A stretch of 64,000 nucleotides of DNA. Origin: Variovorax paradoxus (GTDB lineage Bacteria > Pseudomonadota > Gammaproteobacteria > Burkholderiales > Burkholderiaceae_C). The notes beneath the pieces are model-generated. The model was not told where the DNA came from and did not search any database. It saw only the letters and a list, made by a program, of their open reading frames with translations. The stretch lies in contig CP063168.1 in the NCBI GenBank assembly GCA_016806145.1, positions 62,001-126,000 of the forward strand, given 5' to 3'. A program made the translations under genes and the position numbers. Positions 7,389 to 16,807 of the stretch are shown piece by piece (positions within the stretch are counted from its first letter, which is position 1; each line of letters opens with the position of its first letter).

Positions 7389-9419
7389 GTGCAGGGCGAT
7401 TTTCGTGATCATCGGCTTTACATCGAAGCCGAGCGGCTGACAAACGCATGGTTGCGACCTGGCAGCGGAGAGGCATCCAGCCTGATCCAACTGTCGGCGA
7501 GCCCTGACGGCTCCAGAGCCGCCGCCGCCGCTGTGGTTTGCGAGGCACTCGAAGGGCTACCGTCGACTCGGATCGCGCTGATCGAACTCGACTCCGGTGC
7601 CATCGAGATTGTCACGTATGGTCCGCACTCGGACAGTTGCCCTCAGTGGTCGCCCGATGGCCGCTCTATCGCATTCCTGTCGGATCGAGAGCAGGCGCAT
7701 GTGAACAGGTTGCGCATCCTCGATGTGGGGAGCCGCACTGATCGTGCCTGCCCGGAGGTCGACGGTTTCGTCGAATCGGCGCAATGGTCTGCCGACGGCA
7801 GGTTTGTACTGCTGTGTGTTGCCGGCTTCGGATCCGATCTTGCTGGGGCGCAGGGCGCTGTCGCGCTTAACCAACATCGTGAGGACCAAACACAAGCCGA
7901 CTGGGCGCCTGTGGTCGAAGGCGCGCCAGAGGCGTCACCCTGGCGCAGCGCATGGATCTATGACGTCGCGGCGGAGCGTATGCGTCGAATCACTTGGCCT
8001 GGCGTCAATGTCTGGCAGGCGAGTTGGGCCGGTCCCGACCACATCGTCGCGCTCTGCTCAGATCAGCCGGAAGAAACTTGGTGGTATTCGGCCGACGTTC
8101 GCCTGGTAGGGGTCGTAGACGGTCACGTCCAAACCTTGTTCAAGCCCAAGGACCAGCTCAATTGCGTTGTTGCGGCGCCGTCTGGCCGTACGGTCGCAGT
8201 GATCGAGGCTGTCTGCAGCGACCGAAACCTCGTTGCCGGTGATCTGCGACTGATCGACGTCGCGAGCGCATCGGTCACGCGGCCAGCGACGCTCGGTGCC
8301 GATGTCACTCAGCTGATCTGGCGTGACGAGGACACCCTGCTTCTCGGTGCTTCTCAAGGACCCGACCATGTCGTCGGTCTGTACGAGCGACGTACTGGCG
8401 CGGTACGCGAGTTGTGGCGCGACAGCCTGCGCCAGCCGTGCGGCTCGATTTTTCCGGAGATAGCGCCGCTCGGGCGCAAGCACGAGGATTTTCTGTTTCT
8501 CGTCGAATCCTTCTTCGATGCGCCAATGTTGATTGCCTTCGAAGATGGTAGCGAACGCTCGATCCGCGACTTCGGAACGCCCGAACTCGATACGCTCGTC
8601 AAGGCGCTCGAGGTTGGCGCGCAAGACTTCGTCTGGACGGCGCCTGACGGGCTGGCACTGCACGGCTGGCTACTCACTCCCAGGGGCGTCGGGCCTCATC
8701 CCCTCGTCATGCAGGTCCACGGCGGTCCTGTCTGGCATGTCCGTCCCCAATATCTGGGTCGCTCGGCGCTCCAGCAGCTCGCCCTCGCAGCGGGATATGC
8801 ACTGTTCCTTCCAAATCCGCGCGGATCCAGCGGGCGCGGTCAGAACTTCGCTCGTCTAGTGTTCGGCGACATGGGAGGAGCCGATACCTACGACTATCTG
8901 TCGGCCCTCGATGCGCTCGAATCTCAGGGCGTGATCGATCCCGAGAGGATTGGCGTCATGGGCAACAGCTATGGCGGGTACATCACATCCTGGCTCATCA
9001 CCCAAGACCAGCGCTTCGCCGCGGCCGTGCCGATGGCACCGGTCACCCACTGGGTCAGCCAGCACTTGACCTGCAACGTGCCAACTTTCTGCCAACTCTT
9101 TCTCAGAGACAAGCTTGATGACCCGCAAGGCCAGTACTTCACGCGCAGCCCGATCCACTACGCCGAGCGCGTGAGAACGCCGACGTTGCACATCTGCGGC
9201 GCGCTTGACAAGATCACTCCCGCTGGCCAAGCGCTGGAGTTTCATCGAGCGTTGCAACTGGGCGCCACTGTGGAGAGCGTGCTGCTTACTTACCCGAAGG
9301 AAGGCCATGGCATCCGTCACATGCCGGCAATTTTCGACTTTACTGCGCGGGTCGTGTCCTGGTTCCAAAAGCACATGCCGGGGAATTCGAACCGGCCGAA
9401 CGACCTGGATACTTTCTAG
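7389..9419 (+). CDS. S9-family prolyl oligopeptidase-like peptidase
   Basis: This 676-residue protein starts with a GTG eight bases after the upstream hydrolase. The first 370 residues are a beta-propeller of PD40/WD-like repeats (for example CPQWSPDGRSIAFLSD). The C-terminal alpha/beta hydrolase carries GNSYGGY with nucleophile S527, an Asp near 607 in GALDKITP and H640 in KEGHGI. These form the S9 catalytic triad. No signal peptide is seen, implying a cytoplasmic oligopeptide or acylaminoacyl peptidase. It completes a peptide-degrading set with the two serine hydrolases and the putative dipeptidase. Confidence 0.88.
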   Translation: MQGDFRDHRLYIEAERLTNAWLRPGSGEASSLIQLSASPDGSRAAAAAVVCEALEGLPSTRIALIELDSGAIEIVTYGPHSDSCPQWSPDGRSIAFLSDREQAHVNRLRILDVGSRTDRACPEVDGFVESAQWSADGRFVLLCVAGFGSDLAGAQGAVALNQHREDQTQADWAPVVEGAPEASPWRSAWIYDVAAERMRRITWPGVNVWQASWAGPDHIVALCSDQPEETWWYSADVRLVGVVDGHVQTLFKPKDQLNCVVAAPSGRTVAVIEAVCSDRNLVAGDLRLIDVASASVTRPATLGADVTQLIWRDEDTLLLGASQGPDHVVGLYERRTGAVRELWRDSLRQPCGSIFPEIAPLGRKHEDFLFLVESFFDAPMLIAFEDGSERSIRDFGTPELDTLVKALEVGAQDFVWTAPDGLALHGWLLTPRGVGPHPLVMQVHGGPVWHVRPQYLGRSALQQLALAAGYALFLPNPRGSSGRGQNFARLVFGDMGGADTYDYLSALDALESQGVIDPERIGVMGNSYGGYITSWLITQDQRFAAAVPMAPVTHWVSQHLTCNVPTFCQLFLRDKLDDPQGQYFTRSPIHYAERVRTPTLHICGALDKITPAGQALEFHRALQLGATVESVLLTYPKEGHGIRHMPAIFDFTARVVSWFQKHMPGNSNRPNDLDTF

Positions 9420-9951
9420 AACGCAGCCGGCTGCCGATGGCGAATGATCCAGTTGCAGAGGATCTATGCCGCTCCGTGGGATCTTTGTTCGGACAATATG
9501 ACCGATGGGCCGCTCGGTGAAGGCCTGAGGGCGATCGCTTCTTTCCAAGTCCCACCCCCGTCAGGGCGCGATCCGTATGTGGTCCGTTGGAAGTAGCGCT
9601 CTCGTAGTGTCGAGCCAATCGGATCAAACTTGCGACGCAACTGAAAATCGTCCGACCTCATCTCCTTGGTAAGCGCATTCTCATAACCCTTTCGACGGGG
9701 CGGCTCAGACGTCCACGACATGGCGCAATAGGCCGAAGGCCGCGCCAGTTCGTGCCATCGCCCGGATCGATGGTTGCAGTGCGATGCTTGATAAGCACGA
9801 CGACACTCACCACGTCGTTGAGGTACTTGTCCTCAAAGGCCACCTTCTCACTACATCGAGATCGATGCGGCTGGCTTCCGGCGTAGATGGCGGGGCGGGT
9901 TATGACGCCAATGGTAGATGAGCATTGGCTGTCATCAATCCGAATATTGTC
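9420..9951. other. Intergenic region without a supported gene
   Basis: Only short overlapping open frames are present on both strands, none with recognisable motifs. An inverted repeat GTCACGA-n5-TCGTGAC lies at about 9957-9975, at the 3' end of the hypothetical gene that follows; it could be a termination or regulatory hairpin but has no T-run. Confidence 0.4.
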
Positions 9952-10413
9952 TCAGTCACGAGCGAGTCGTGACCGAGCGTGGTTCGCCACAATTTTTCTC
10001 AGAGCTTCGGAATCAATGCCTGGTCGCCACGGCTGACCCATCAGGGATGCAATGTTCCCGCCGACCAGGCATCGCAGGATTTCGAGAACTATGTTTGGTG
10101 ACACCGCTTGCATATGCCGTGCGCCGCCCACCTTCAGATTCTCTAGAACGACGTATCCGTCGCAACAGATGGAGATGCACCACTCGCAAGCGTGTGTTAC
10201 TGAGACACAAGGTGGGTCGGACGTGAGGGAAGCTTGTTCCAATTCTTGCAGCAAGGAGAGGAAGTCTGCGCTGGATTTCCCTATGCTGGAGCCACCATCG
10301 AGGTGAGTGAGGCGATATCTGGGTGTTGACGGATTCGAGTAGCTCGGTAGCGACCGCGGAGGGAGTGCCTTTCCGCCATGCAAGGAAGGTAGGTGAAGTG
10401 GTTCGGCGGTCAT
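9952..10413 (-). CDS. Hypothetical protein
   Basis: I do not recognise this frame of up to 153 residues. Its central part (around residues 50-130) reads like a folded protein, with alternating charged and hydrophobic residues, a C-x-x-C-I-S-I-C-C cluster and an amphipathic C-terminus. The first 40 residues are low-complexity, so the true start may be internal. It stands alone between the peptide locus and a 10-bp tandem repeat. No signal peptide or membrane helix is clear. It may instead be a chance frame. Confidence 0.35.
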   Translation of the reverse strand: MTAEPLHLPSLHGGKALPPRSLPSYSNPSTPRYRLTHLDGGSSIGKSSADFLSLLQELEQASLTSDPPCVSVTHACEWCISICCDGYVVLENLKVGGARHMQAVSPNIVLEILRCLVGGNIASLMGQPWRPGIDSEALRKIVANHARSRLARD

Positions 10414-10510
10414 TTCAGATTAATGAAAACTTCACGCCACCGGTCGACCTTCTGCAATCTACGTCGTACCTGATACGCCGCCTCTCGCGCATCTTGACGC
10501 GAGATTCGTG

Positions 10511-10577
10511 GCAGCACGGGGCAGCACGGGGCAGCACGAGGCAGCACGGGGTAGCACGAGGCAGCACGGGGTAGCAG
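10511..10577. repeat. 10-bp tandem repeat (GCAGCACGGG)
   Basis: Six copies of a 10-bp unit, GCAGCACGGG with variants GCAGCACGAG and GTAGCACGAG, run head to tail from 10511 and end in a partial copy. It lies just downstream of the membrane-protein gene that ends at 10604. The unit is not a multiple of three and lies in no supported gene, so length variation would be tolerated. Confidence 0.9.
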
Positions 10578-10603
10578 GCACGACACCATGCAGCTTGAGT
10601 GGT

Positions 10604-11176
10604 TCACTTTCGCCGTGCGTCCGAGATCGCAAGGGAGATCGCCGAGATCAGAAAGTAGAACGCACCGAAGGCGGCATAAGGGGCAACATCAGCAATGGAG
10701 GGTGACTTCGTCCCATCGGCCTGATAGATGAGGAAGCCGCCTGCAAGCATGGATTGCGCGCCACTAAGAATCATGGGCCACTGGGCGCCATACGACTTCC
10801 ATCGATGCGCTGCGGTGGCTAGTTGAAGAGCCCCGGAGAATATAGCCCAAGCACCGAATACGCCGAGGACGGCATACATGCTCCATCCGAGGGTGATCGC
10901 GACGGCCACAGTCGCAAGGGCACTGACGGCAACATTGGTCTTTTGGGTGGGATTGTTCCGCAGCCCGCCGCTGCGCTGAGCATCAGCCAAGGTGGCGACC
11001 GCGTCCCATGCCGGATAAATCACGAGGAGCAGCGCGGCAGCCATCGAGGATTGCTTGCCGATGGTGAACGCAGCTGCAACCCAAGCCACAGAGAATGCGG
11101 CCCTTGCAAAATAGTAGCGCTTCAGCCAGTGGTTTTGTGGTGTGGACGTCAAGGATTGGAATGCGGTTGGGTTCAT
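10604..11176 (-). CDS. DUF308-like small membrane protein
   Basis: This protein of 190 residues has about six hydrophobic segments, starting after a polar N-terminus (about residues 26-44, 46-60, 80-97, 100-120, 135-152, 160-185). The pattern resembles HdeD/DUF308-type inner-membrane proteins, whose role is poorly known. It lies downstream of the molybdoprotein/cytochrome pair on the same strand, separated by about 130 bases. No catalytic motif is visible, and the family assignment is by pattern only. Confidence 0.6.
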   Translation of the reverse strand: MNPTAFQSLTSTPQNHWLKRYYFARAAFSVAWVAAAFTIGKQSSMAAALLLVIYPAWDAVATLADAQRSGGLRNNPTQKTNVAVSALATVAVAITLGWSMYAVLGVFGAWAIFSGALQLATAAHRWKSYGAQWPMILSGAQSMLAGGFLIYQADGTKSPSIADVAPYAAFGAFYFLISAISLAISDARRK

Positions 11177-11310
11177 TTCGATAGTGCTTTCAATGGAGAG
11201 ATTAGATGAGCGCCTTAGGCTTCATCGTGTTGAGCTTGGATAGGGTAGTGCGGCGGCAGGATCTCGAATACGAGCAATCGCCGATGCGTGTTATTGAAGG
11301 GGACTGAAAG

Positions 11311-12087
11311 TCAAATTCCAGCGTACCATTCATAGCCGCGGTCCTCCCAAAATCCTCCTTTGCCACCATACAGAGCTCCGTACGAGTCCACAACCTCGAT
11401 GCGCATCAGGTACTTCGCATGCTTGTAGCCCAGTTGGCGTTCTACCCTTAACCTGAGGGGCGCGCCATGCGCAACAGGTAGATTTTCGCCGTTCATGCCA
11501 TAGGCCAAGATCGTCTGAGGGTGATAGGCATCGATCAGGTCAATGCTTTCGTAATATCGACCGCTGCCGTCAAGCGCTTTTTCCAGGTCGTCCGCACAGT
11601 GGAGCACCACATAGCGAGCTCCCGGTTTTAGGCCTGCGGCGTCCAGGACGTACGCAAGAGGTACGCCCTCCCACTTGCCAATGGCGCTCCATCCTTCGAC
11701 GCAGTCGTGGCGCGTGATCTGAGTTCGTGAGGGCAAACGTTTCAACTCGGCGAGAGACAGGCTTCCAGGGCGTCGAACCAAGCCGTCTACCTGAAGCCGC
11801 CAGTCCTTGAACTCTCCTTCGAGGAGGCGGGCGTACTCAGTCGAGTCTGGCATCTGAGTGCCGTTGGCGCGAAACACAGGCGAGATGTCTGCTTCCGCAT
11901 ATTCTCGTGCCAGTGCTTTTCTGGAAACAAGAACTCTCTGGCTCGCCAGCGTCAGCTTTTCGGTATGACGAAGCACAGCGTCCACACCTGTGTCTTCAGC
12001 CAGGCGGTCGCAGCCGCTCAATGCAAAAGCACCTGCTCCGGAGGCCAACCCCATCAGGAAATTTCGGCGCGAAGGGAGTCGTGTCAT
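11311..12087 (-). CDS. Molybdopterin-dependent oxidoreductase, sulfite-oxidase fold, Tat-exported
   Basis: The 258-residue protein begins with a twin-arginine signal (SRRNFLMG) followed by a hydrophobic stretch and LSGC, so it may be a Tat-exported lipoprotein. RHDCVEGWS at about residue 125 supplies the Cys that ligates the molybdenum in SUOX/MsrP-like enzymes, and WEGVPLAYVL and GAPLRLRVERQLGYK are family landmarks. It would act in the periplasm on an oxo-acceptor such as an S-oxide; the substrate is unknown. It overlaps the cytochrome b gene by four bases (ATGA), so translation is coupled and the cytochrome is the probable electron partner. Confidence 0.85.
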   Translation of the reverse strand: MTRLPSRRNFLMGLASGAGAFALSGCDRLAEDTGVDAVLRHTEKLTLASQRVLVSRKALAREYAEADISPVFRANGTQMPDSTEYARLLEGEFKDWRLQVDGLVRRPGSLSLAELKRLPSRTQITRHDCVEGWSAIGKWEGVPLAYVLDAAGLKPGARYVVLHCADDLEKALDGSGRYYESIDLIDAYHPQTILAYGMNGENLPVAHGAPLRLRVERQLGYKHAKYLMRIEVVDSYGALYGGKGGFWEDRGYEWYAGI

Positions 12088-12968
12088 TTTTTCAATCCAT
12101 CCTCGGCAATGGCGTACCGACCAGTCAACATGGAGCGCAGGTTGTTCCAGAGACCCGAAGCGATCACCATTGCGACATGCACGGCGACAAAAGACACTAG
12201 CAAGAATGCAGTAATGAAGTGAATGGTTCGAGCGGAGGGGCGCCCGCCAAATGAGTCGGGTAGGACGTGGAAGGCGGCATCGAGGCCGGGTGACATCGTC
12301 AGCCCCGTCAGCACCATCAGTGGAAGCAAGCCAAACACCACCGCGATGTAGCTGAGCTTTTGGAGCGCGTTGTATCGCCGTGCCGTTTCACCGCGTGCGA
12401 AGCGTAGAGCGGCATGGTCGAGAATCTCCTGCCACAAGTGGCGTGGGGCAAGCTGGGCTTTGCTCGGCAGAAGATCACGGCGGAAATGCCCGCGCCATAG
12501 ACCATGGGCCAGGTAGATCAAGCCGTTGAGTACAAGCAGCCACGCGAAGAAGAAATGCCAGCGCCTGCCGGCTCCGAGATCGTGGTAGGAGGGAATGGTG
12601 AGCCAAGCGGGAAAGGCTCTTGCGGTGTTACTCCCGTTTTCGTTCGAAACGCCTAGGAAGCCGGTGGTGTCAAGTTGCATCGGGCCGACCTGGAGAAATC
12701 CTCGAGGCGCGCTTACCGTCTGCCTACTATCGATTGCGATGAAGGCGGCATCGGAATCCGCGCCGTACTTTCCCCAATACAGCCGCGGATGCGCATTGAA
12801 GATTTGCAATCCGCTCAGCAGCAGAAACGAGAGGCACAACGCGTTAAGCCAATGCGTCATGCGAACAGTCGCGGAATGGCGGTGCATGAAGCGTCGAGGC
12901 TCACGGCTCTGCGTCGCCGCGGGAGAGGGGAGGGGAGATGAATCGGTCATAAGAGATCTGCTGGCCAC
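12084..12968 (-). CDS. Cytochrome b561-type membrane subunit
   Basis: This 294-residue protein has four main hydrophobic helices. Candidate haem-ligand histidines lie in RMTHWLNAL (about residue 39), GRRWHFFFAW (about 136) and the TIHFITAF / VAVHVAMV helix near the C-terminus. It would pass quinol electrons to the periplasmic molybdoprotein encoded immediately downstream with a 4-bp overlap. The first ATG or an internal ATG six codons later could be the start. The upstream gene for an exported beta-rich protein ends 28 bases before and probably shares the transcript. Confidence 0.85.
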   Translation of the reverse strand: MASRSLMTDSSPLPSPAATQSREPRRFMHRHSATVRMTHWLNALCLSFLLLSGLQIFNAHPRLYWGKYGADSDAAFIAIDSRQTVSAPRGFLQVGPMQLDTTGFLGVSNENGSNTARAFPAWLTIPSYHDLGAGRRWHFFFAWLLVLNGLIYLAHGLWRGHFRRDLLPSKAQLAPRHLWQEILDHAALRFARGETARRYNALQKLSYIAVVFGLLPLMVLTGLTMSPGLDAAFHVLPDSFGGRPSARTIHFITAFLLVSFVAVHVAMVIASGLWNNLRSMLTGRYAIAEDGLKK

Positions 12969-12996
12969 CCAACAAGGTCGGCCAGCGCGGGGCTCC

Positions 12997-13629
12997 TTAC
13001 ATCGGCGGAACGACGCCGTCCTTGCCCACGATCAACTGGCCGGCCGACAGCCCCGCATCGGGGCCTTTTTCCGAGGGGACGAAGACGACCGCACCTGGCT
13101 TGACATCCTCGGGCGTAGCCGGGATCAAGGTAACGATCGGCGTTCCTTCAGGAATCGAGATCTTCTTTTCTTTGCCGTGATAGTTCACCGTCACGGTGCT
13201 TCCGTTGACGGATTTGACGGCATCGGCGACGGTGGCATTCGTCATGGTGCTGTTGGGCTTGAGGTCCCACCCATAGCTGCCTTCGCCCATGCCCTTGAGC
13301 TGGGGCGGCAGGATCAGAACTTCCAAGGCGCCATCTCCACCCTCCGATTTCGGAAGCGAGGCGATGCCCACGAAGTCTCCCGGCTTGATGTCACTGATGC
13401 TGGCCTTCGCTACCGCCGACGCTTTCCAGCCAGCCTTGAGCGTGATGGTCACCGCTTTTCCTTCGCGAGAATTGACCTGCAGGCGATCGCCGGTCAGGGA
13501 GACCACGGTGCCGCGTACGCGTACCTGGTCTGCGGGACCTGCGGCAAGGGCCGTCGTCAATGCACTCACGGCGATCAACACACTGGTTGCGCCGACGGCG
13601 AGAAGCTTGAAAGTCTTTGGGAATTGCAT
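12997..13629 (-). CDS. Exported beta-rich protein (DUF5666-like)
   Basis: The start at 13629 is chosen because GGAG lies six bases upstream of that ATG; an in-frame ATG four codons earlier contains this ribosome site. A signal peptide (about residues 1-31, cleavage near ALAAG) precedes two repeated beta-rich modules of the type VRVRGTVVSLTGDRLQV and VNGSTVTVNYHGKEKKI. These resemble OB-like DUF5666 domains of periplasmic proteins with unknown function. It is first in the presumed operon with the cytochrome and molybdoprotein. The palindrome at 13723-13740 lies about 95 bases upstream, pointing to control by the TetR regulator. Confidence 0.7.
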   Translation of the reverse strand: MQFPKTFKLLAVGATSVLIAVSALTTALAAGPADQVRVRGTVVSLTGDRLQVNSREGKAVTITLKAGWKASAVAKASISDIKPGDFVGIASLPKSEGGDGALEVLILPPQLKGMGEGSYGWDLKPNSTMTNATVADAVKSVNGSTVTVNYHGKEKKISIPEGTPIVTLIPATPEDVKPGAVVFVPSEKGPDAGLSAGQLIVGKDGVVPPM

Positions 13630-13722
13630 GTGGATCTCCATTGCGACAAGGCGTTGCGTTTAAGGGCGCGTCATTGAAGGTATCGGAGGCTGCGCCGCAG
13701 AGGCTTCCGGACCAGGTGAAAC

Positions 13723-13740
13723 CTATCTACTAGTTGATAG
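13723..13740. promoter_or_regulatory. Palindrome CTATCTACTAGTTGATAG, putative TetR operator
   Basis: This 18-bp near-perfect palindrome is centred on ACTAGT, with one mismatched pair. Fourteen of its bases (CTATCTACTAGTTG) recur at 14395-14408, directly in front of the tetR gene. Placement upstream of the exported-protein/cytochrome/molybdoprotein genes and upstream of tetR is the classic layout for a repressor and its regulon. Binding is inferred. Confidence 0.65.
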
Positions 13741-13785
13741 TCGGGTTGTACAAAAAAAGGGGGAACCCCTGGCAGCGCGTGCTGA

Positions 13786-14385
13786 TCAGTGTTGAGCGGC
13801 CGGCGCCAGCAACTGCTTCACGCCTTGCTGCACCACGGTTGCGAACGCATCGGCGTCGCCGTACACCCGGGCCGCCAACATCCCCCCGTGCACCGTGGCC
13901 ATGAGGGCCATGGCCTCGGACTCCGCGTCACTTCGAAGTTTGAAAATCCCGCGGGCGGCACCTTCCTTCAAGACGTCCGCCAACCACCCTGTGAGGTCGA
14001 AAAAATGCCCCCTGACCTCATCGGCAACTTCTTGGGGGATCGCAGGGAGCTCCGAACCGAGCATCGCACAGATGCAAAAAGGGGCACTTCCGTCGCGGAT
14101 GCACGTCTCCCAGTAGCCGGTGTACGCATGAATTCGAGCAAGTGGGTCGGGGACCTGCTTGGTCAAAGCTGCCAAGCCAACGCGGCCCTGCTTACGATAC
14201 CGCCGTAGTACCGTTTGTACGAGCTCGGACTTGCTGGGGAAATGATGATGAATGCTCGCCTTGCTGATGTGCACTGCCTCCGAAATGTCGGCATAGCTGA
14301 AGCCGTTGTACCCCTTGGTTGCCAAGAGCGCCTGCGCGCACGCAGCGATTTCGGCTGCCTTGGGGGAGAGTTCGGGTACGTCCAT
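13786..14385 (-). CDS. TetR-family transcriptional regulator
   Basis: The 199-residue protein has the N-terminal TetR helix-turn-helix (YADISEAVHISKASIHHHFPSK, around residues 25-47) and a variable ligand-binding C-terminal part of the TetR_C type. It is encoded on the same strand as, and upstream of, the molybdoprotein cluster. A sequence shared with that cluster's upstream palindrome lies ten bases before its ATG, consistent with autorepression and joint control. The ligand is unknown. Confidence 0.88.
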   Translation of the reverse strand: MDVPELSPKAAEIAACAQALLATKGYNGFSYADISEAVHISKASIHHHFPSKSELVQTVLRRYRKQGRVGLAALTKQVPDPLARIHAYTGYWETCIRDGSAPFCICAMLGSELPAIPQEVADEVRGHFFDLTGWLADVLKEGAARGIFKLRSDAESEAMALMATVHGGMLAARVYGDADAFATVVQQGVKQLLAPAAQH

Positions 14386-14394
14386 ATTTTTAGT

Positions 14395-14414
14395 CTATCT
14401 ACTAGTTGGTCGAT
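14395..14414. promoter_or_regulatory. Second ACTAGT-centred site in front of tetR
   Basis: CTATCTACTAGTTGGTCGAT shares its first fourteen bases with the palindrome at 13723-13740, and its right arm is degenerate. It sits ten bases upstream of the tetR ATG and would overlap its promoter, as expected for autoregulation. Confidence 0.6.
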
Positions 14415-14571
14415 ATGTCAAGTCGTCTAGCAGATTGCGATTGCAGCTGGTGTAGGGACCAGTTTCAGCTCCACGGCGCCAGACCGCCTCTCCGACAGTC
14501 ACTGCTGGAACGAGCGGCTCGCGTTAAACGGCCCGTTGTTTCAGCCCCCCCGGGGCTCGGGTGTCTGAATT

Positions 14572-15027
14572 TCAGATCAGCTCTGCAACCAACTCAATCT
14601 CGACACACGCTCCCATGGGGAGTTGCTGCACGCCGAAAGTGCTGCATGTATGCGGACCCTTGCAGGCCAAGATTTCTTCGAGGATTTCGCTTGCGCCATT
14701 GATCACGACTTGGTGTTCCAGGAAATCTGGAGCCGAGTTGACATAGCCCGCGATCTTGACGATGCGTGCTATTCTATTGAGGTCTCCTGTAGCCTCATGC
14801 AGTGTGTAGACCAAGTCGACTGCAACCGAGCGTGCGGCCAAGTCCCCTTCGGCGGTGTCCAAGTCCGAGCCGATTTGGCCGGTCCAGGGAGCTCCTTTCC
14901 TCTTCGCAAAATGTCCGGATAAAAATATCAGGCTTCCGGCCAGTACGAAGGGAACAAATGCGGGCATGGGAGATGGTGGAGGAGGCGGGACAATACCGAG
15001 CCTCCTCATTCGTTCGTAGGCATTCAT
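14572..15027 (-). CDS. RidA/YjgF-family protein, catalytic Arg apparently replaced
   Basis: The ATG at 15027 (MNAYERMRRLGI) is preferred over an upstream in-frame ATG because the extra 36 residues are unlike the family; it gives 151 residues. LPMGACVEIELVAEL at the C-terminus is the RidA signature. The preceding stretch HTCSTFGV aligns with HARSAVGV of typical members, placing Cys where RidA has the Arg that binds the imine substrate. If so, it may not be a conventional enamine/imine deaminase. It lies about 210 bases downstream of the LIV transporter genes on the same strand. Confidence 0.75.
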   Translation of the reverse strand: MNAYERMRRLGIVPPPPPSPMPAFVPFVLAGSLIFLSGHFAKRKGAPWTGQIGSDLDTAEGDLAARSVAVDLVYTLHEATGDLNRIARIVKIAGYVNSAPDFLEHQVVINGASEILEEILACKGPHTCSTFGVQQLPMGACVEIELVAELI

Positions 15028-15235
15028 GTGACTGTCAAGGGACCTGGAAATAGCTGAGTTTTGCGGGGCTATCGCTGGCTGGTTCAATTCCCCGTCGCTC
15101 GGTTGACAGGATGTCGTCAGCGATCGGCACCGCAAGAACCTGGCTTCAGGTGCGTTCCAGTCATTCGGAATGTTCGGGTCGCTTGCGTGTCATATTGGAT
15201 GCGACGCAGGCAAGTGCAATCGAATTGCGCATCTA

Positions 15236-16012
<777 letters not shown>

Positions 16013-16013
16013 C

Positions 16014-16790
16014 TCAATGTCCTCCGGTGCCGAGGTAAGCCTCGATCACCTTTTCGTTCTTCTGTACGTCCGCCGGCGTGCCTTCGGCGATCTGCTTGCC
16101 GTAGTCGAGCACCGTGACGCGATCGCACAGGCCCATGATCAGCTTCACGTCGTGCTCGATGATCAGGATCGTGCGGTCGTCGCGGCGGATGCGGTCGATC
16201 AGCTCGCGCAGCTGGACCTTCTCGGTCATGTTCATGCCGGCCGCGGGCTCGTCCAGCGCGATGAGCTGCGGGTCGGTGGCCAGGGCGCGCGCGATCTCCA
16301 GGCGGCGCTGGTCGCCGTAGCTCAGGGTGCGCGCCTTGTAGTCGGCGAACTTGCCGATGCCCACGTAGTCGAGCAGTTCCTGCGCGCGTTGCGCAATGGC
16401 TTTCTCTTCGGCCTTGAAGGAACTGGTGCGCAGCATCGCGCCGACCACGCCGGAGCGGGTGCGGATGTGGCGACCGACCATCACGTTCTCGAGCGCCGTC
16501 ATCTCGGCGAACAGGCGGATGTTCTGGAAGGTGCGCGCGATGCCGGCCTTGGCCACCTCGTGCACGGCCGTGGGCTGGTAGGGCTTGCCGGCGAGCTCGA
16601 AGCTGCCGCTGTCGGGCGTGTAGAGCCCGGTGATGACGTTGAAGAAGGTGGTCTTGCCGGCGCCGTTAGGGCCGATCAGGCCATAGACCTGGCCGCGCTG
16701 GATGGTGATGCCGACGTCGGACAGGGCCTGCAGGCCGCCGAAGCGCTTGGAGATGCCGCGAACGTCGAGGATGGTGTCTGCCTTGCTCAT
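16014..16790 (-). CDS. livG: LIV-type ABC transporter ATP-binding protein LivG
   Basis: The start is set at 16790 (MSKADTILDVRGISKRFGG); a longer open frame upstream overlaps livM and is not family-like. Walker A GPNGAGKTT, the LivG loop GIARTFQNIRLF, the signature LSYGDQRRLEIARAL and Walker B IALDEPAAGMNMTE are all present. The C-terminal EGTPADVQKNEKVIEAYLG is typical of LivG. It is 17 bases from livM and one base from livF. Confidence 0.93.
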   Translation of the reverse strand: MSKADTILDVRGISKRFGGLQALSDVGITIQRGQVYGLIGPNGAGKTTFFNVITGLYTPDSGSFELAGKPYQPTAVHEVAKAGIARTFQNIRLFAEMTALENVMVGRHIRTRSGVVGAMLRTSSFKAEEKAIAQRAQELLDYVGIGKFADYKARTLSYGDQRRLEIARALATDPQLIALDEPAAGMNMTEKVQLRELIDRIRRDDRTILIIEHDVKLIMGLCDRVTVLDYGKQIAEGTPADVQKNEKVIEAYLGTGGH

Positions 16791-16807
16791 GGGATGCGTC
16801 TCCTCGC

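Noticed and set aside
6112..7548. Long minus-strand open frame (478 codons) opposite the serine hydrolase
   Set aside because: It is antisense to a clear SxxK/YxN hydrolase and rich in Arg/His/Pro without any motif.
12595..13677. 360-codon plus frame opposite cytochrome b and the exported protein
   Set aside because: Antisense shadow of genes with signal peptide, haem and domain evidence.
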